Shown: positions 42,402 to 51,911 of the stretch, in pieces
How the letters are laid out: each line of letters opens with the position of its first letter
Position numbering within the stretch: position 1 is the first letter of the stretch
Source of the DNA: CALLPQ01 sp039819545
Lineage (GTDB): Bacteria; Pseudomonadota; Alphaproteobacteria; Caulobacterales; Parvularculaceae
Direction of reading: 5' to 3'
NCBI GenBank assembly: GCA_039819545.1
Contig: JBCBRS010000010.1
Location: 61,099-125,098, forward strand
DNA: 64,000 bases
Notes under the pieces: model-generated
The model's database searches: none
The model's input: only the letters and a program-made list of their open reading frames with translations
What the model was told of the DNA's origin: nothing
Program-made: the position numbers and the translations under genes

Positions 42402-44690
42402 CTATTCCTCGCCAGCATTTGCGTCCGTCCCCGATGCCCCGTCAACAGGCGCATCGGACAAGAGCCGCAAAAAATAGACATATTGCAAGGCCTGGCGGGT
42501 GGCGAGTTGTTTCAGGTTTGCCGCGGCGCCGTGGCCCCCTTCAATGTTCTCGAAATAAAGGAAGGGCTGATCAAACTGTTCCATTTTCGCGGCCATCTTT
42601 CGGGCATGACCGGGATGAACGCGGTCGTCCTTGGTTGATGTGAAAAAATAGACGCGCGGATAGTCTCCGTCGGCTTTCAGGTTTTGATAGGGTGAGTACT
42701 TTTCAATAAACGCCCGCTCCTCCGGGATGTCGGGATTACCATACTCCCCAACCCAACTCGCACCGGCGAGCAGCGTGTGATAGCGCAGCATATCAAGCAG
42801 CGGCACACCAATGCCAAGCGCATTATAAAGGTCAGGCCGCTGTGTCATGGCAACGCCCATTAAAAGCCCGCCATTGGACCCGCCCAGTGCACCCAGCTTT
42901 TCAGGGCTGGTCAGACCTTTCGCAATCAGGTCTTCGGAAACTGCAAAGAAATCATCATACGCACGCTGACGGTTTTCTTTCAGCGCCGCCTGATGCCAGC
43001 GCGGGCCAAATTCCCCCCCGCCGCGGATATTAGCGATCACATAGAGCCCGTCATTTTCATACCAGAGCTTGCCCGTCAGCGCGGCATAGCCCGGCGTAAT
43101 CGGCACTTCGAAACCGCCATAACCATACTGCACGGTTGGTGCGTTGCCTTTTTCCATAACGGCTTCGCGCCCGATCACAAAATACGGCACCTTGGTACCG
43201 TCCGCCGACGTCGCCTCGAACTGGCGCATGGAAACGCCCTCGGCATCAAAAAAGGCCGGGGATTGTTTTACGCGCACCCGCTCGCGGGCCGTGTTGATAT
43301 AATAGAGCGTTGAGGGCTCAGTGGGGCTGTCAAAATAGAGGAAAAGGTCACTACCCTGAGCATCTACACTGCCCAGTGAGACATCGCCTTGCCCGGGGAG
43401 TTCAACATCACTCTGCGTCCATTTTACCTGAAGCTTATTTTGATCGTCGGTGGGTGAAAGGCCGTAATCAAAACGCTTTACAGACCCGACAATATTATCG
43501 AGCAACTGGACGAAAATAGCCTGCTGACCCGAGCGGACCACCTGAACTGATTGTTGCGGTGTGGGTGAGAAAATTGTCTTCACATACAGTTTGGCCGTCG
43601 GCAGGCTAGCCGCGCTATCAACACCGAGAATGCTGACGCCGACAATATCGCCGGACTTGAAGGTCTCATCGGGCTGATCCGCAGGGGTCCAGTCTTCCTG
43701 CAAGGTCATGACCATATTGCCGTGGAGATAACCAGCGAGGGTCGTTTTTTTCGGAACGGGCACCTGAACAATTTTGCTACCGTCCTGCGCCACCACGTAG
43801 TACTCGCGATCATAAAAGGTGAGTGACCGGGTTATAAAGCTAAAATACTGGTTGGCGCGCGCCACACTGCCCGGCCACACACCCACATCAGATTGCTGAC
43901 CGCTGAACAGGACCGCTGCATCCTCGACCTTCTGGCCACGTTTCCACACCCGGGTTTTCATCGGATAACCCGACGTGGTCAGCCCATCGTCGGCAATGTC
44001 ACCACCAACGATCACCATGTCCTCGCCAAGCCACGCAACGCCCGCTTTCATTTCCGGCAGATTGAACCCGTCCTCAACAAACGTACCCGATGACAAGATA
44101 AATTCTCGCGTCACCGCCGCATCGGAACCGCCGCGCGACAGGGTCAGCAAACAGCGGTCATAGTCAGGGGCAAGGCATTCAGCCCCTTCCCAAACCCAGT
44201 TTTCGTCTTCGTCCTTGGCGAGCTTGTCGATATCCAGCAAGGTTTTCCATTCCGGTGCCCCGTCCACATAGCTTTGCAGGCTCGCCTCCCGCCAAATACC
44301 GCGCACATGGGCTTCGTCCTGCCAAAAATTACGGACACGCTCCCCGACGATGGAGGGCGCAGCGATCCGGTCATCATCGTTCAGAATTTCAAGTGCGGAG
44401 GCTTCCATGGCCTCGAACCGAGGGTCCCCCTTCAACTCAGCGAGCGTCCGGTCATTTTGGGCACGCACCCATGTCAGGGCCCGATCGCCCTCCACCTCTT
44501 CAAGCCACAAAAACGGATCTTCATTGTCGCCGGTTGCGCTCACGGTCTCAGGTTCCTCTTGTGCGGTAACAGGCTCGACCAGCGCCAAGGCGCCAGCGTG
44601 TCCAGCAATTGTAGCGGCGGTCATCGCCAATAGCGCCAGCATACCGGTTCGAGCGGGTTTGTTTCGGGTCAGGGGTGACAGGGTTGGCAC
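42402..44690 (-). CDS. Exported prolyl oligopeptidase (S9A)
   Basis: A 762-residue S9A peptidase. The GTG start at 44690 has GGAGAG 7 nt upstream and begins a signal peptide (MPTLSPLTRNKPARTGMLAL then AGALALVEPVTAQ); the frame is open to 44882 but lacks a site there. The N-terminal DPFLWLEEVEGDRALTWV opens the family, followed by a seven-bladed propeller and a hydrolase domain with GGSNGG (Ser), TKDDRVHPGHA (Asp) and EGGHGAAA (His). It cleaves after proline in short peptides, probably in the periplasm. Divergent from the PilZ gene. Confidence 0.93.
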   Translation of the reverse strand: MPTLSPLTRNKPARTGMLALLAMTAATIAGHAGALALVEPVTAQEEPETVSATGDNEDPFLWLEEVEGDRALTWVRAQNDRTLAELKGDPRFEAMEASALEILNDDDRIAAPSIVGERVRNFWQDEAHVRGIWREASLQSYVDGAPEWKTLLDIDKLAKDEDENWVWEGAECLAPDYDRCLLTLSRGGSDAAVTREFILSSGTFVEDGFNLPEMKAGVAWLGEDMVIVGGDIADDGLTTSGYPMKTRVWKRGQKVEDAAVLFSGQQSDVGVWPGSVARANQYFSFITRSLTFYDREYYVVAQDGSKIVQVPVPKKTTLAGYLHGNMVMTLQEDWTPADQPDETFKSGDIVGVSILGVDSAASLPTAKLYVKTIFSPTPQQSVQVVRSGQQAIFVQLLDNIVGSVKRFDYGLSPTDDQNKLQVKWTQSDVELPGQGDVSLGSVDAQGSDLFLYFDSPTEPSTLYYINTARERVRVKQSPAFFDAEGVSMRQFEATSADGTKVPYFVIGREAVMEKGNAPTVQYGYGGFEVPITPGYAALTGKLWYENDGLYVIANIRGGGEFGPRWHQAALKENRQRAYDDFFAVSEDLIAKGLTSPEKLGALGGSNGGLLMGVAMTQRPDLYNALGIGVPLLDMLRYHTLLAGASWVGEYGNPDIPEERAFIEKYSPYQNLKADGDYPRVYFFTSTKDDRVHPGHARKMAAKMEQFDQPFLYFENIEGGHGAAANLKQLATRQALQYVYFLRLLSDAPVDGASGTDANAGEE

Positions 44691-44880
44691 AGCAAATCTC
44701 TCCACAATGTTCACGACTGCGGGCTTACCACAGGCATCGGCGCGGCGGCAAATTGGCAACGCCAGATCGCCAAATCGATCGTCCCGCACAATTTTAACAT
44801 GGCGATTATCAATGGCTTGAGTTTGGCGCTTTTTGATGGGGGCACGGAAGCAGGATGACCGATCAGGGGCCAATAAGACC

Positions 44881-45501
44881 ATGGGAAAACGCGAACAGCG
44901 TCGCTATCAGCGTATTGCGCTCAACATGCCCGCAGAAGTGGTTATCAATTCCATTGATATTGTGCCGGCGACACTGGTGAATGTTTCGCCGGGGGGGTTG
45001 GCGCTTATCTGTGATGCACCAGTTCAGACCGGCGATACGGTTATTGTGTATGCACAGGGGCTCGATATCTTGCCGGGCCGGGTGGTGCGTCACCTGCCCG
45101 ACGGTTTTGCAGCGTCCTTGATCCTGTCGCGCAGTCACCGCAAAAAACTGATCGAACAACTCTTTATGCAGACGAATGAGGATTACCGCGACCGCGTTAA
45201 TGAACGCCGCGCCACACCCCGCCACGGTCAGGGCGATCAACGCAATGTCTGCCGGCTTGCGGACGGGACCGGGCTTTATGTAAAAATCATCGATATGTCA
45301 GTGAATGGCGCTGCCGTAGATTGCCTGCGCAAACCCGCCATCGGCTCGGCTATCCGCCTTGCCCAGCGGCAGGGGATTGTGGTGCGGCACACGCCGCGCG
45401 GTTTTGCCATTGTCTTTGACGACATTCCCCGGCGGGCCGAAAAGCCGGTGCACGACCCCCGGGAGACGCAGGCCAACCCCGCGATAAAAGCGAAACGCTA
45501 A
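44881..45501 (+). CDS. Tandem PilZ-domain protein
   Basis: A 206-residue protein with two PilZ-like domains. Domain 1 (about 1-90) has RRYQR and VNVSPGGLAL; domain 2 (about 100-190) has a weaker RRATPR and IDMSVNGAAV, both fitting the c-di-GMP signature of an Arg-rich start and (D/N)xSxxG. VxHxxxGFA segments end both halves. The ATG at 44881 begins right before the Arg motif; an in-frame start at 44833 overlaps the divergent promoter region. It is likely a c-di-GMP receptor. No flagellar or cellulose gene is adjacent; polysaccharide genes are a few kb away. Confidence 0.82.
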   Translation: MGKREQRRYQRIALNMPAEVVINSIDIVPATLVNVSPGGLALICDAPVQTGDTVIVYAQGLDILPGRVVRHLPDGFAASLILSRSHRKKLIEQLFMQTNEDYRDRVNERRATPRHGQGDQRNVCRLADGTGLYVKIIDMSVNGAAVDCLRKPAIGSAIRLAQRQGIVVRHTPRGFAIVFDDIPRRAEKPVHDPRETQANPAIKAKR

Positions 45502-45507
45502 CGCCCT

Positions 45508-45534
45508 TGCCACGAAGCGTGGTGGCAGGTTTTA
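45508..45534 (+). terminator. Possible terminator between PilZ gene and lipoprotein gene
   Basis: TGCCAC-GAAGC-GTGGTGGCA forms a short, slightly bulged stem followed by GGTTTTATT. Weak but well placed between convergent genes. Confidence 0.4.
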
Positions 45535-46122
45535 TTCCGCCTCAACAATCAGGGGGCGGAGATTTTCCAAGACTTCGCGCGCAGAAAAGGCCGCGGGCTC
45601 GTCGCTTGGTTTTGTTCCCTGATGTAAAGAAATAAAGGCAATTGCTGTGTACTGCGTTGTCTCGCGCACCTCGTTAGCACCGTAAAAGCCGGGGCCAAAC
45701 CCTGGGCCAAAACCGAACCCGTATGGATAATAGGGGAACGCGCCAAAGCGACGCCGAAAACCATAACGCCCATAAAAAGGACTAAAGCCCCCGGCATAGC
45801 TTGGCCCGTAAAGGGAGCGAAAATAGGACCGTGCCTCGGTATCGTTCTCCACGACAATAAAATGATCAAAGCCGTTCTGAACGGTCAGCTCTGCAGCGCG
45901 GAACAGGAGAAAATTCTCAACGGTTTCGCGGTCGGTTGAGGAGTTGCCGCGAAAGGTGACCCTGAACCGATTGGAATCAATCTTTTGGTCGGAATAGCCA
46001 AACCCCGTTCGGTCAGCGGGCCCGTAAGGCGTCGAGGTTACGCAGGCGGCCAACACAAGACAGCCCACCATCGCGGCCATGACGCGCATGGGCATGCGCA
46101 TCGCCTGTTGCAGAATTTTCAT
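45532..46122 (-). CDS. CC0125/CC1285-family lipoprotein
   Basis: A 196-residue lipoprotein with lipobox LVLAAC and Thr at +2 after several possible start Mets. The core contains ADRTGFGYSDQKIDSNRFRVTFRGN and a conserved FLLFRAAELTVQNGFDHFIVV segment seen in the caulobacterial CC0125/CC1285 lipoprotein family. A Gly/Phe/Tyr/Pro-rich stretch (about residues 112-150) follows. Function unknown; located at the outer membrane or periplasmic face by inference. Confidence 0.8.
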   Translation of the reverse strand: MKILQQAMRMPMRVMAAMVGCLVLAACVTSTPYGPADRTGFGYSDQKIDSNRFRVTFRGNSSTDRETVENFLLFRAAELTVQNGFDHFIVVENDTEARSYFRSLYGPSYAGGFSPFYGRYGFRRRFGAFPYYPYGFGFGPGFGPGFYGANEVRETTQYTAIAFISLHQGTKPSDEPAAFSAREVLENLRPLIVEAE

Positions 46123-46203
46123 CCTAAATCTCCGTCATTTCTCCCCACCACGGCCATAGTGAACGGGGTTAGAACGGGTCTGTCAACGCACGATGGCTGA
46201 GCG

Positions 46204-47745
46204 TTACGTTTCTACCGCCCCACCATGGTCGGCCCCGTTGGCCGTCTTTTGGTTCGTAACAACGGCCTCTAAAACACCGCCGGGCGCAGACTTGATATGC
46301 AAATCACGCTGCGGGAAAGGAATTTCCACGCCCATGTCGGCAAGCTTGTCCCAAATGGCCATCAACACGTCGCTGCGCACATTGGCTTGGCCGTTGGCAG
46401 GGTCATTGATCCAGAAGCGCAAATCAAAATTGACCGAGCTGTCGCCAAACTCCATTAAATTGCACCGCGGTGCCGGAGTTTTCAGAACGCGCGGTATCGT
46501 AACGACGAGCTCTTCCGCCATCTTTGCAATGCCGCGCATATCTTTGGTGCTGTACGATACCCCAAACGGGGCATGCAACCGCACAACACGGTCCGCATGG
46601 GACCAGTTGATCACGCCATCTTCGATGAAGCGGTCATTGGGCACGAGATGTTCCGTCCCATCACGGGTGCGCACCGTCACATAGCGCGCGCCCATGGCCG
46701 TGACCCAACCAAAGGTGTCCCCAACCTCGATCACATCGCTGGGCTTGATCGATTTATCCGCCACAAGGGTAAAGCCGGCGATAAAGTTGGCGATGGTCTT
46801 TTGCAGACCAAGACCAACACCGAGCCCGATGGCCCCACCAAAAATTGTCAAGGTCGCGAGGTTAAAGCCGACCAGTTGCAACGCCATCAGGAGGGCGATG
46901 ACGGGCGTCAAAATATCGATAATCTTGATCAACAGCGCCTTGATCGACGGCGTCAACTCATCGACCGCGCGGATACGATCAGCCAGAAAGCCCTTTAACA
47001 GATTGGCAATCCAGAACAGGACGGCAAAAACGATAAGGATGCGCATACCGTCAAGCGCAGAAAAGCGGATCGCCTCACCACTATCGTTCTCGCCAATGGG
47101 AAAGGAGATCCGCTCCAATTCCTGCGCAAATTTGCCCAGATAACCGAACGCATCGAGCGCTGCGATGGGCCAGGCCACATAAAAAGCAACCTTCGACCAG
47201 AATGGCGAGCGGATGACGAGGGTAACGAGACGGATGACGATCCATGCCGACAGCAGGCTGATCGCCGCACCGATAAGGGCGGTGCTAATCCCCGACGCGC
47301 CAAGAATCGCGCTGGCAATTTGCAACGTCAGAAAAAGCGCAATGGGCGTGGCAATTTCCGCCAGTGCGCGGGCCGCACGCTTTAATAGTGTTGTGGGCAC
47401 CAGTGGAACCAGATGGTCGAGGATCAGCGCCTTTAGCCGTGGCCCAAAAATCGCCGCCGGAACAAGGGCGCCCACAAGAATACCCGCCTGCACCAGCACA
47501 TCGATTGTCAGCAAATTTTCTTTCAGCCAATTAAGAAGCGCAAACGCTTTCTCACGGACCATCGCTTCATCAAGGACTTTGCCAGCCTCACCTGCAAGAA
47601 CGCTTTTATTGTCCGCTGCCTGATCAATGATCGGGGCTGCGGCGTCTGAAGGTGCCTCAGGCGCCGCGGGGTTGGGCGATGCGGTTTCGGGGGGGATATC
47701 AGACTGGGTATCAGACTGGTCAGTGGTTTGATCTGGCGCAAACAT
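46204..47745 (-). CDS. MscS-family mechanosensitive ion channel
   Basis: A 513-residue channel. An Asp/Pro/Ala-rich N-terminal stretch is followed by about six hydrophobic helices and the MscS core with GGAIGLGVGLGLQKTIANFIAGFTLVADKSIKPSDVIEVGD in parts, then the cytoplasmic beta domain (RYVTVRTRDGTEHLVPNDRFIEDGVINWS). The Gly/Ala pore helix is intact. It is larger than E. coli MscS (286 residues) and nearer the YbdG type. ATG 47745 was chosen over the 47796 frame. Confidence 0.9.
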   Translation of the reverse strand: MFAPDQTTDQSDTQSDIPPETASPNPAAPEAPSDAAAPIIDQAADNKSVLAGEAGKVLDEAMVREKAFALLNWLKENLLTIDVLVQAGILVGALVPAAIFGPRLKALILDHLVPLVPTTLLKRAARALAEIATPIALFLTLQIASAILGASGISTALIGAAISLLSAWIVIRLVTLVIRSPFWSKVAFYVAWPIAALDAFGYLGKFAQELERISFPIGENDSGEAIRFSALDGMRILIVFAVLFWIANLLKGFLADRIRAVDELTPSIKALLIKIIDILTPVIALLMALQLVGFNLATLTIFGGAIGLGVGLGLQKTIANFIAGFTLVADKSIKPSDVIEVGDTFGWVTAMGARYVTVRTRDGTEHLVPNDRFIEDGVINWSHADRVVRLHAPFGVSYSTKDMRGIAKMAEELVVTIPRVLKTPAPRCNLMEFGDSSVNFDLRFWINDPANGQANVRSDVLMAIWDKLADMGVEIPFPQRDLHIKSAPGGVLEAVVTNQKTANGADHGGAVET

Positions 47746-47883
47746 GAAGGGCGGTTCCTGCAGCTGTTCATCGATAGAGCGTATTTGCCATAGCACGGTT
47801 TGGCCGGGGCCCGGTAATTGGACCCGAGAATGGACCCAGCAATCGGGCCCGTCTGCGCAGACAAAATTCGTTAGGTGAACAGA

Positions 47884-49533
47884 TCAGGACGGGGTTTGTT
47901 CAATCAACAAAATGTCTTTCGCAGCTGGCGATAACGCCTCGACAAATTGCTTTGTGAACCTGTCATGAAGGGCAAACTCGGCATCGGTCGATCCATAAGA
48001 AGACAACCGCACCAGCACACCATCAGCGCGCCGGCCGAAACCCTGCTGCAGGTTGATCCATTGGTGCGCTGCCGCTGAGGTTGCATAGGCCTGCCCTGCT
48101 CTCAGCCAGTAGCTCACCGCTTCGCGCCGCACGCCATTACGCGCCATCAGCCGATTGATGGGCACCGTGCCGGACGCCGTTTGCGTCACCGCGCGAGGCC
48201 GTTGGTCGATGGTAAACCCTTGCCCCACATAACAGGTTTCCGGTCGGTGGAGCCGCACCGTGTCACTGGCTGGCGGCCCGTAGGCGACAACGAGAGTCAC
48301 TACGCGGCCCCAGTCATCCCGGTATGCGCGGTAAGCGATCACTTCGCCAGGGCCGGCAGTGGCTTCCGCTGGCAGAACCGCATCGCTGAGCGGAATACCA
48401 GCCCAACCCTCAAACGCTTCTGGGATAAGGCTTTCAAGATTAGGGGGCGGCGCTTTTGCCTCGGCCGGATTTGCGTTTGTGCCGCGTAGCAAAACCGCCA
48501 CGGCCAGGGCGGCCAATATGATGCCGATGTAATTCACCCAAACCAAGACAGGCCGCCCAATGGATAGCGGCCCAGTCTGTTCCAATTCTATGCCCTTCGC
48601 GCGCGCGTGAGCAGACCTTAGCCTCGCGAACACGCGCACCGCCAAAGCCTCAACAGCAAAGACAAGAAATAGGGCGCACACAAACATAAACAGACCAGAA
48701 AATTCGTGAAGAAACCCCTGACCTGCGTCATAGCCCGCAAAGTGGGTTAAAAGCACAAGAAGGGCGACCCGCAGCATATTCGCCAGGATAGCAATAGGCA
48801 CGAGGCACAAGCCCACCGTCACAATCACCCGCCAGCCGCCACGGCGTACCGCATAAAGATAGACAACGCCCACACTCGTCAGGGCAATGAGTGAATTGAG
48901 CCCGGCACAGGCATCAGCAACGAGGAGCGAATAAGGGCCAATCTGCAACACGGCCCCATCGTGGGTAACCGGCAAGCCGGCTGCAAAGAGAGCCCCGGCA
49001 ACATGCTCCGCCAACATCAATTTAAGCGGAAAGGTCAGCATATCAATCAGCCAACCGGGCCATGCAATCAGATAAAATGTCAGTAACAGGATAAACCAGA
49101 AATGCCGAATGCCCGCCCACCCAAAAAGCACAAGAATAAGCCCCAGCGCGACAACAGGCTGCGTTGTGGTGAGCAGAAACTCCACTTCCTGAATACGCGC
49201 GAAGATGAAAGCAGCGACGCCAGCTACGACCAAAGCCGTGCCAACCAACGCCGCGCGCCAATCGCCAGCTTGCCCGCCTACCCTTGGCATGCGGCCCGAT
49301 AACCGGGCCACCGCAAGACCAAAACAGATCGCCACTAGCAATGGCGCGTGGCCGTTTTCAGGCCGGGCCCAGGCCGTCTTGCTTAGAAACAGATAAGCCT
49401 GACCAAAAAGCGCAAACCACACCAAGGGAAAGGCGCCAAGGACAAATCGACCATCACCGGCGAGGCGTTGCAGGTCGCTGAAAAACGACGCTGGGTATGC
49501 GGTAGAGGGAGAAGCAAGACCAACGCGCGCCAT
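47884..49533 (-). CDS. Exosortase fused to EpsI domain
   Basis: A 549-residue fusion. Residues about 30-310 form the multi-helix exosortase with its catalytic Cys in DACAGLNSL (C209), Arg in ANMLRVALL (R255) and His in HEFSGLFMF (H276). A further helix (about 330-350) leads to an EpsI-type C-terminal domain with SDTVRLHRPETCYVGQGF. Exosortases cut PEP-CTERM-type tails and transfer the protein to a surface target, probably exopolysaccharide. EpsI is often a separate gene. The substrate gene lies at 53148. It is probably the last gene of the locus, 6 nt after the kinase-like gene. Confidence 0.9.
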   Translation of the reverse strand: MARVGLASPSTAYPASFFSDLQRLAGDGRFVLGAFPLVWFALFGQAYLFLSKTAWARPENGHAPLLVAICFGLAVARLSGRMPRVGGQAGDWRAALVGTALVVAGVAAFIFARIQEVEFLLTTTQPVVALGLILVLFGWAGIRHFWFILLLTFYLIAWPGWLIDMLTFPLKLMLAEHVAGALFAAGLPVTHDGAVLQIGPYSLLVADACAGLNSLIALTSVGVVYLYAVRRGGWRVIVTVGLCLVPIAILANMLRVALLVLLTHFAGYDAGQGFLHEFSGLFMFVCALFLVFAVEALAVRVFARLRSAHARAKGIELEQTGPLSIGRPVLVWVNYIGIILAALAVAVLLRGTNANPAEAKAPPPNLESLIPEAFEGWAGIPLSDAVLPAEATAGPGEVIAYRAYRDDWGRVVTLVVAYGPPASDTVRLHRPETCYVGQGFTIDQRPRAVTQTASGTVPINRLMARNGVRREAVSYWLRAGQAYATSAAAHQWINLQQGFGRRADGVLVRLSSYGSTDAEFALHDRFTKQFVEALSPAAKDILLIEQTPS

Positions 49534-49539
49534 GATGGC

Positions 49540-50475
49540 TTACCGCGCAAGAACGGCGCCTAAAATCTTTGTATCAAGATCATAGAGGACAGCCGATAAC
49601 TGTTTGAGCTCGGGTTCACGGGTCTTATGTTTATGCGCAACGATCAACGCTGAGTCAGATTTTTGCCAGACGAACTGCCCATCAGCCACGGGACCAAAAC
49701 CCGATGAGAGCAGGAAAACGACGTCATAGTCCCGCCGGGCCCGTTTCAACAAACTATCGAAACTGTCACTACCCAGAAGGATTTGTGGATTGTAAGCGCG
49801 ATGGCCCGCCGTCAAAAGGTCAAGACGATTAACAAGTGAGGGTACCGTGACATCATCGAAGCGGGCCCTACCGCTTAAATATTCCATCACCCCCCGATCC
49901 CGGCCCATGCCAAAGAAATGATGCAGGGACGGACGCCGCAGATTACAATCAATAATCAGTACCCGTCGATGGAGCTGCGCAAAAGCGGTGGCAAGATTGC
50001 AAGCAAGCGACAAGGTCGCCGTTGACGTACCAAAGTCGATCAAAGAGATCGCTTTGAGGTCTGCAGGGTTACAGCTTGTGATCAATCGCGTACGAATAAG
50101 CCGCATGTGTTCGGCCACATCCGCATGGGGTTGGCGCAGTACCACGAGGCCCTCGGGGATCTTCGGCACGCGCTTTCCATCACCGGGAAACGCGCGCAGC
50201 ATACCGAATTGTACACCAATGGCTGCCTGAATATCATCGGGTTTTACAAAACGCTGCTCCAGCGCGATGCGCCCGAACGGTTTGTTGGTCTTGTTCTGGA
50301 TACGCGCAATTTTCTCCGCCTCCCGCCGGGTAATCAGCCCCATGGCGGTCAGGGTTTCACCCAGACGGCGCACCCGCTGGCGCGCTGCGATCTGATCATC
50401 TTTCAAACGCCGTTCAAGCGTCTCGCGTGCCTTGTGCGGCTCGGTCAAAAGAGGGTGGGGCGCAAGCGAGTTCAT
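49540..50475 (-). CDS. BY-kinase-like P-loop protein with degraded motifs and MshEN-like N-terminus
   Basis: A 311-residue protein. Residues 33-95 (LGETLTAMGLITRREAEKIA..., FGRIALEQRFVKPDDIQAAI...) resemble the GspE-N/MshEN repeat, a c-di-GMP-binding module in some ATPases. Residues 105-311 have the CpsD/CapB tyrosine-autokinase fold. Walker A is replaced by DFGTSTATL (147-155) with no P-loop Lys, A' is LIIDCNLRRP with the second Asp changed, and the Walker B Asp is missing in VVFLLSSG. No Tyr-rich tail is present. It is probably a non-catalytic regulatory homologue. Its ATG overlaps the stop of the Wzz-type gene (ATGA). Confidence 0.82.
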   Translation of the reverse strand: MNSLAPHPLLTEPHKARETLERRLKDDQIAARQRVRRLGETLTAMGLITRREAEKIARIQNKTNKPFGRIALEQRFVKPDDIQAAIGVQFGMLRAFPGDGKRVPKIPEGLVVLRQPHADVAEHMRLIRTRLITSCNPADLKAISLIDFGTSTATLSLACNLATAFAQLHRRVLIIDCNLRRPSLHHFFGMGRDRGVMEYLSGRARFDDVTVPSLVNRLDLLTAGHRAYNPQILLGSDSFDSLLKRARRDYDVVFLLSSGFGPVADGQFVWQKSDSALIVAHKHKTREPELKQLSAVLYDLDTKILGAVLAR

Positions 50476-51911
50476 GCAGCCAGCTCCCGGGATTGCGTTT
50501 CAATCTGAAGGTGTTTTGACGGTTTTTGATCCATCGGCAGGCTCGGGATCGTCAGCTCACCGAGTACTGGTGCATTGAGTGTTTTGCCAACGGTTTGACC
50601 AAGACGCACCCGCTGTTGAACAAGCTCTATCAAAATAGCGAGCACAACCCCGACCCCGAAGCCGAGGACAGCGCCGATGACGATGAGAATAGGCAGACCG
50701 GGCAATGTGGGCGTTGACGCCGGTACAGCCCGCGACAGCATCAGGACATCAACCGCATTGATGCGCGATTGGAGAGACTCCTGCAGCGAGCGGGCCGTCA
50801 CCAAATCATAAGCTCCGCGGCGGGAGTCGACGGTTTTTTGCAGATCGTCAAATGTCTGCTTGCGTTCCTGCAAAGCGAGCACAATCTGCGTTTGCCGGGC
50901 GAGTTCCTTTTCCAACTCGCTCACCCGCCGCTTGGCAAAGATAGCGCGGTTGGTAATCGACTTCATCACATTGCGTTCGAGGGCAATGCGTTCCCTGTCG
51001 AGCTCCTGATAGTCAGGATAGTTTTCCCCAAACCGCTCGGCAATGCGATTTAATTGAATTTGAACCGCCCCCAGACGAACCTGTGCCTGACGTCCGGGGA
51101 GATTTTCTGTTTCCAGTGGTAAGTTGAGAATCCCAGCACGGCCGACGCGGCGGGCCTCGGACAGGAACGTTTCTGCCTCCCGCAAATCTGCGCGCGCATC
51201 GCCTAGCCGGGACGTGATTGCTTCCATCAGAATCTCGACGGATTCGAGCCGTTCAAGGCTGCTGCCAACAATGCCAGCCTCAACGCGGTAGGCGGATAAC
51301 TCATCCTGCGCGCGCTCCACGTCTTTCGCGATAGAAAAGGTTTCGTCGGAAAATTCCTGTGCGTTACGCGCGGCCTGACGCTGACGCTGATCAAGTACGG
51401 TTTCCATATAGGCATTGGCAAACGCGTTCGCGATTTTGCTTGATTGCGCGGGGTCCCGGCTTTCGAAGCTGAAGACCAGAGAGCTTGCAAGCGCATTGCC
51501 GGTAACTGTCAGACTAAGGAGCAGTTGATCCGCTGCCCAGAGGCGCGCGTCATTGCCGGCAATCGCTTCGCCGGTTGTGGCCTCGCGCCATGCGGTCGTA
51601 AAATCGTCCATGGAGAGATACCCCTCCTCAATCAGACGATCAATCACAACCAGGCCAACGGTCCGGCTCTGAGCAATGGCCGCTTGCTGGCCGAGAAATT
51701 CTGACACCCGGTAGCTCACCTCCACCCGCCCCGTCAGCGTGTCACGCTGCAAGGAGTTAACCTGAACGGTGGCGTGCGACTCGTAGGATTTAGGCAGAAC
51801 CTTGCCCACCACCCCCGCGAGCATCGCAAACGCGATGGTAAAGGCCATAACGAGGAGCTTTCGCGCCTTTAGGCCGGCAAACAATTTTACCGGATCGAGA
51901 TCCATAGCCAA
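50472..51911 (-). CDS. Wzz/GumC-type polysaccharide chain-length protein
   Basis: A 479-residue polysaccharide co-polymerase. It has N-terminal (about 20-37) and C-terminal (about 415-440) helices flanking a long coiled-coil periplasmic region with QRDTLTGRVEVSYRVSEFLGQQ, DLREAETFLSEARR and a distal NYPDYQELDRERIALERN. The Pro-rich segment PTLPGLPILIV before the last helix is typical. No kinase domain is fused; the separate kinase-like gene follows with an ATGA overlap. Together they would set exopolysaccharide chain length at the inner membrane. Confidence 0.88.
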   Translation of the reverse strand: MAMDLDPVKLFAGLKARKLLVMAFTIAFAMLAGVVGKVLPKSYESHATVQVNSLQRDTLTGRVEVSYRVSEFLGQQAAIAQSRTVGLVVIDRLIEEGYLSMDDFTTAWREATTGEAIAGNDARLWAADQLLLSLTVTGNALASSLVFSFESRDPAQSSKIANAFANAYMETVLDQRQRQAARNAQEFSDETFSIAKDVERAQDELSAYRVEAGIVGSSLERLESVEILMEAITSRLGDARADLREAETFLSEARRVGRAGILNLPLETENLPGRQAQVRLGAVQIQLNRIAERFGENYPDYQELDRERIALERNVMKSITNRAIFAKRRVSELEKELARQTQIVLALQERKQTFDDLQKTVDSRRGAYDLVTARSLQESLQSRINAVDVLMLSRAVPASTPTLPGLPILIVIGAVLGFGVGVVLAILIELVQQRVRLGQTVGKTLNAPVLGELTIPSLPMDQKPSKHLQIETQSRELAA

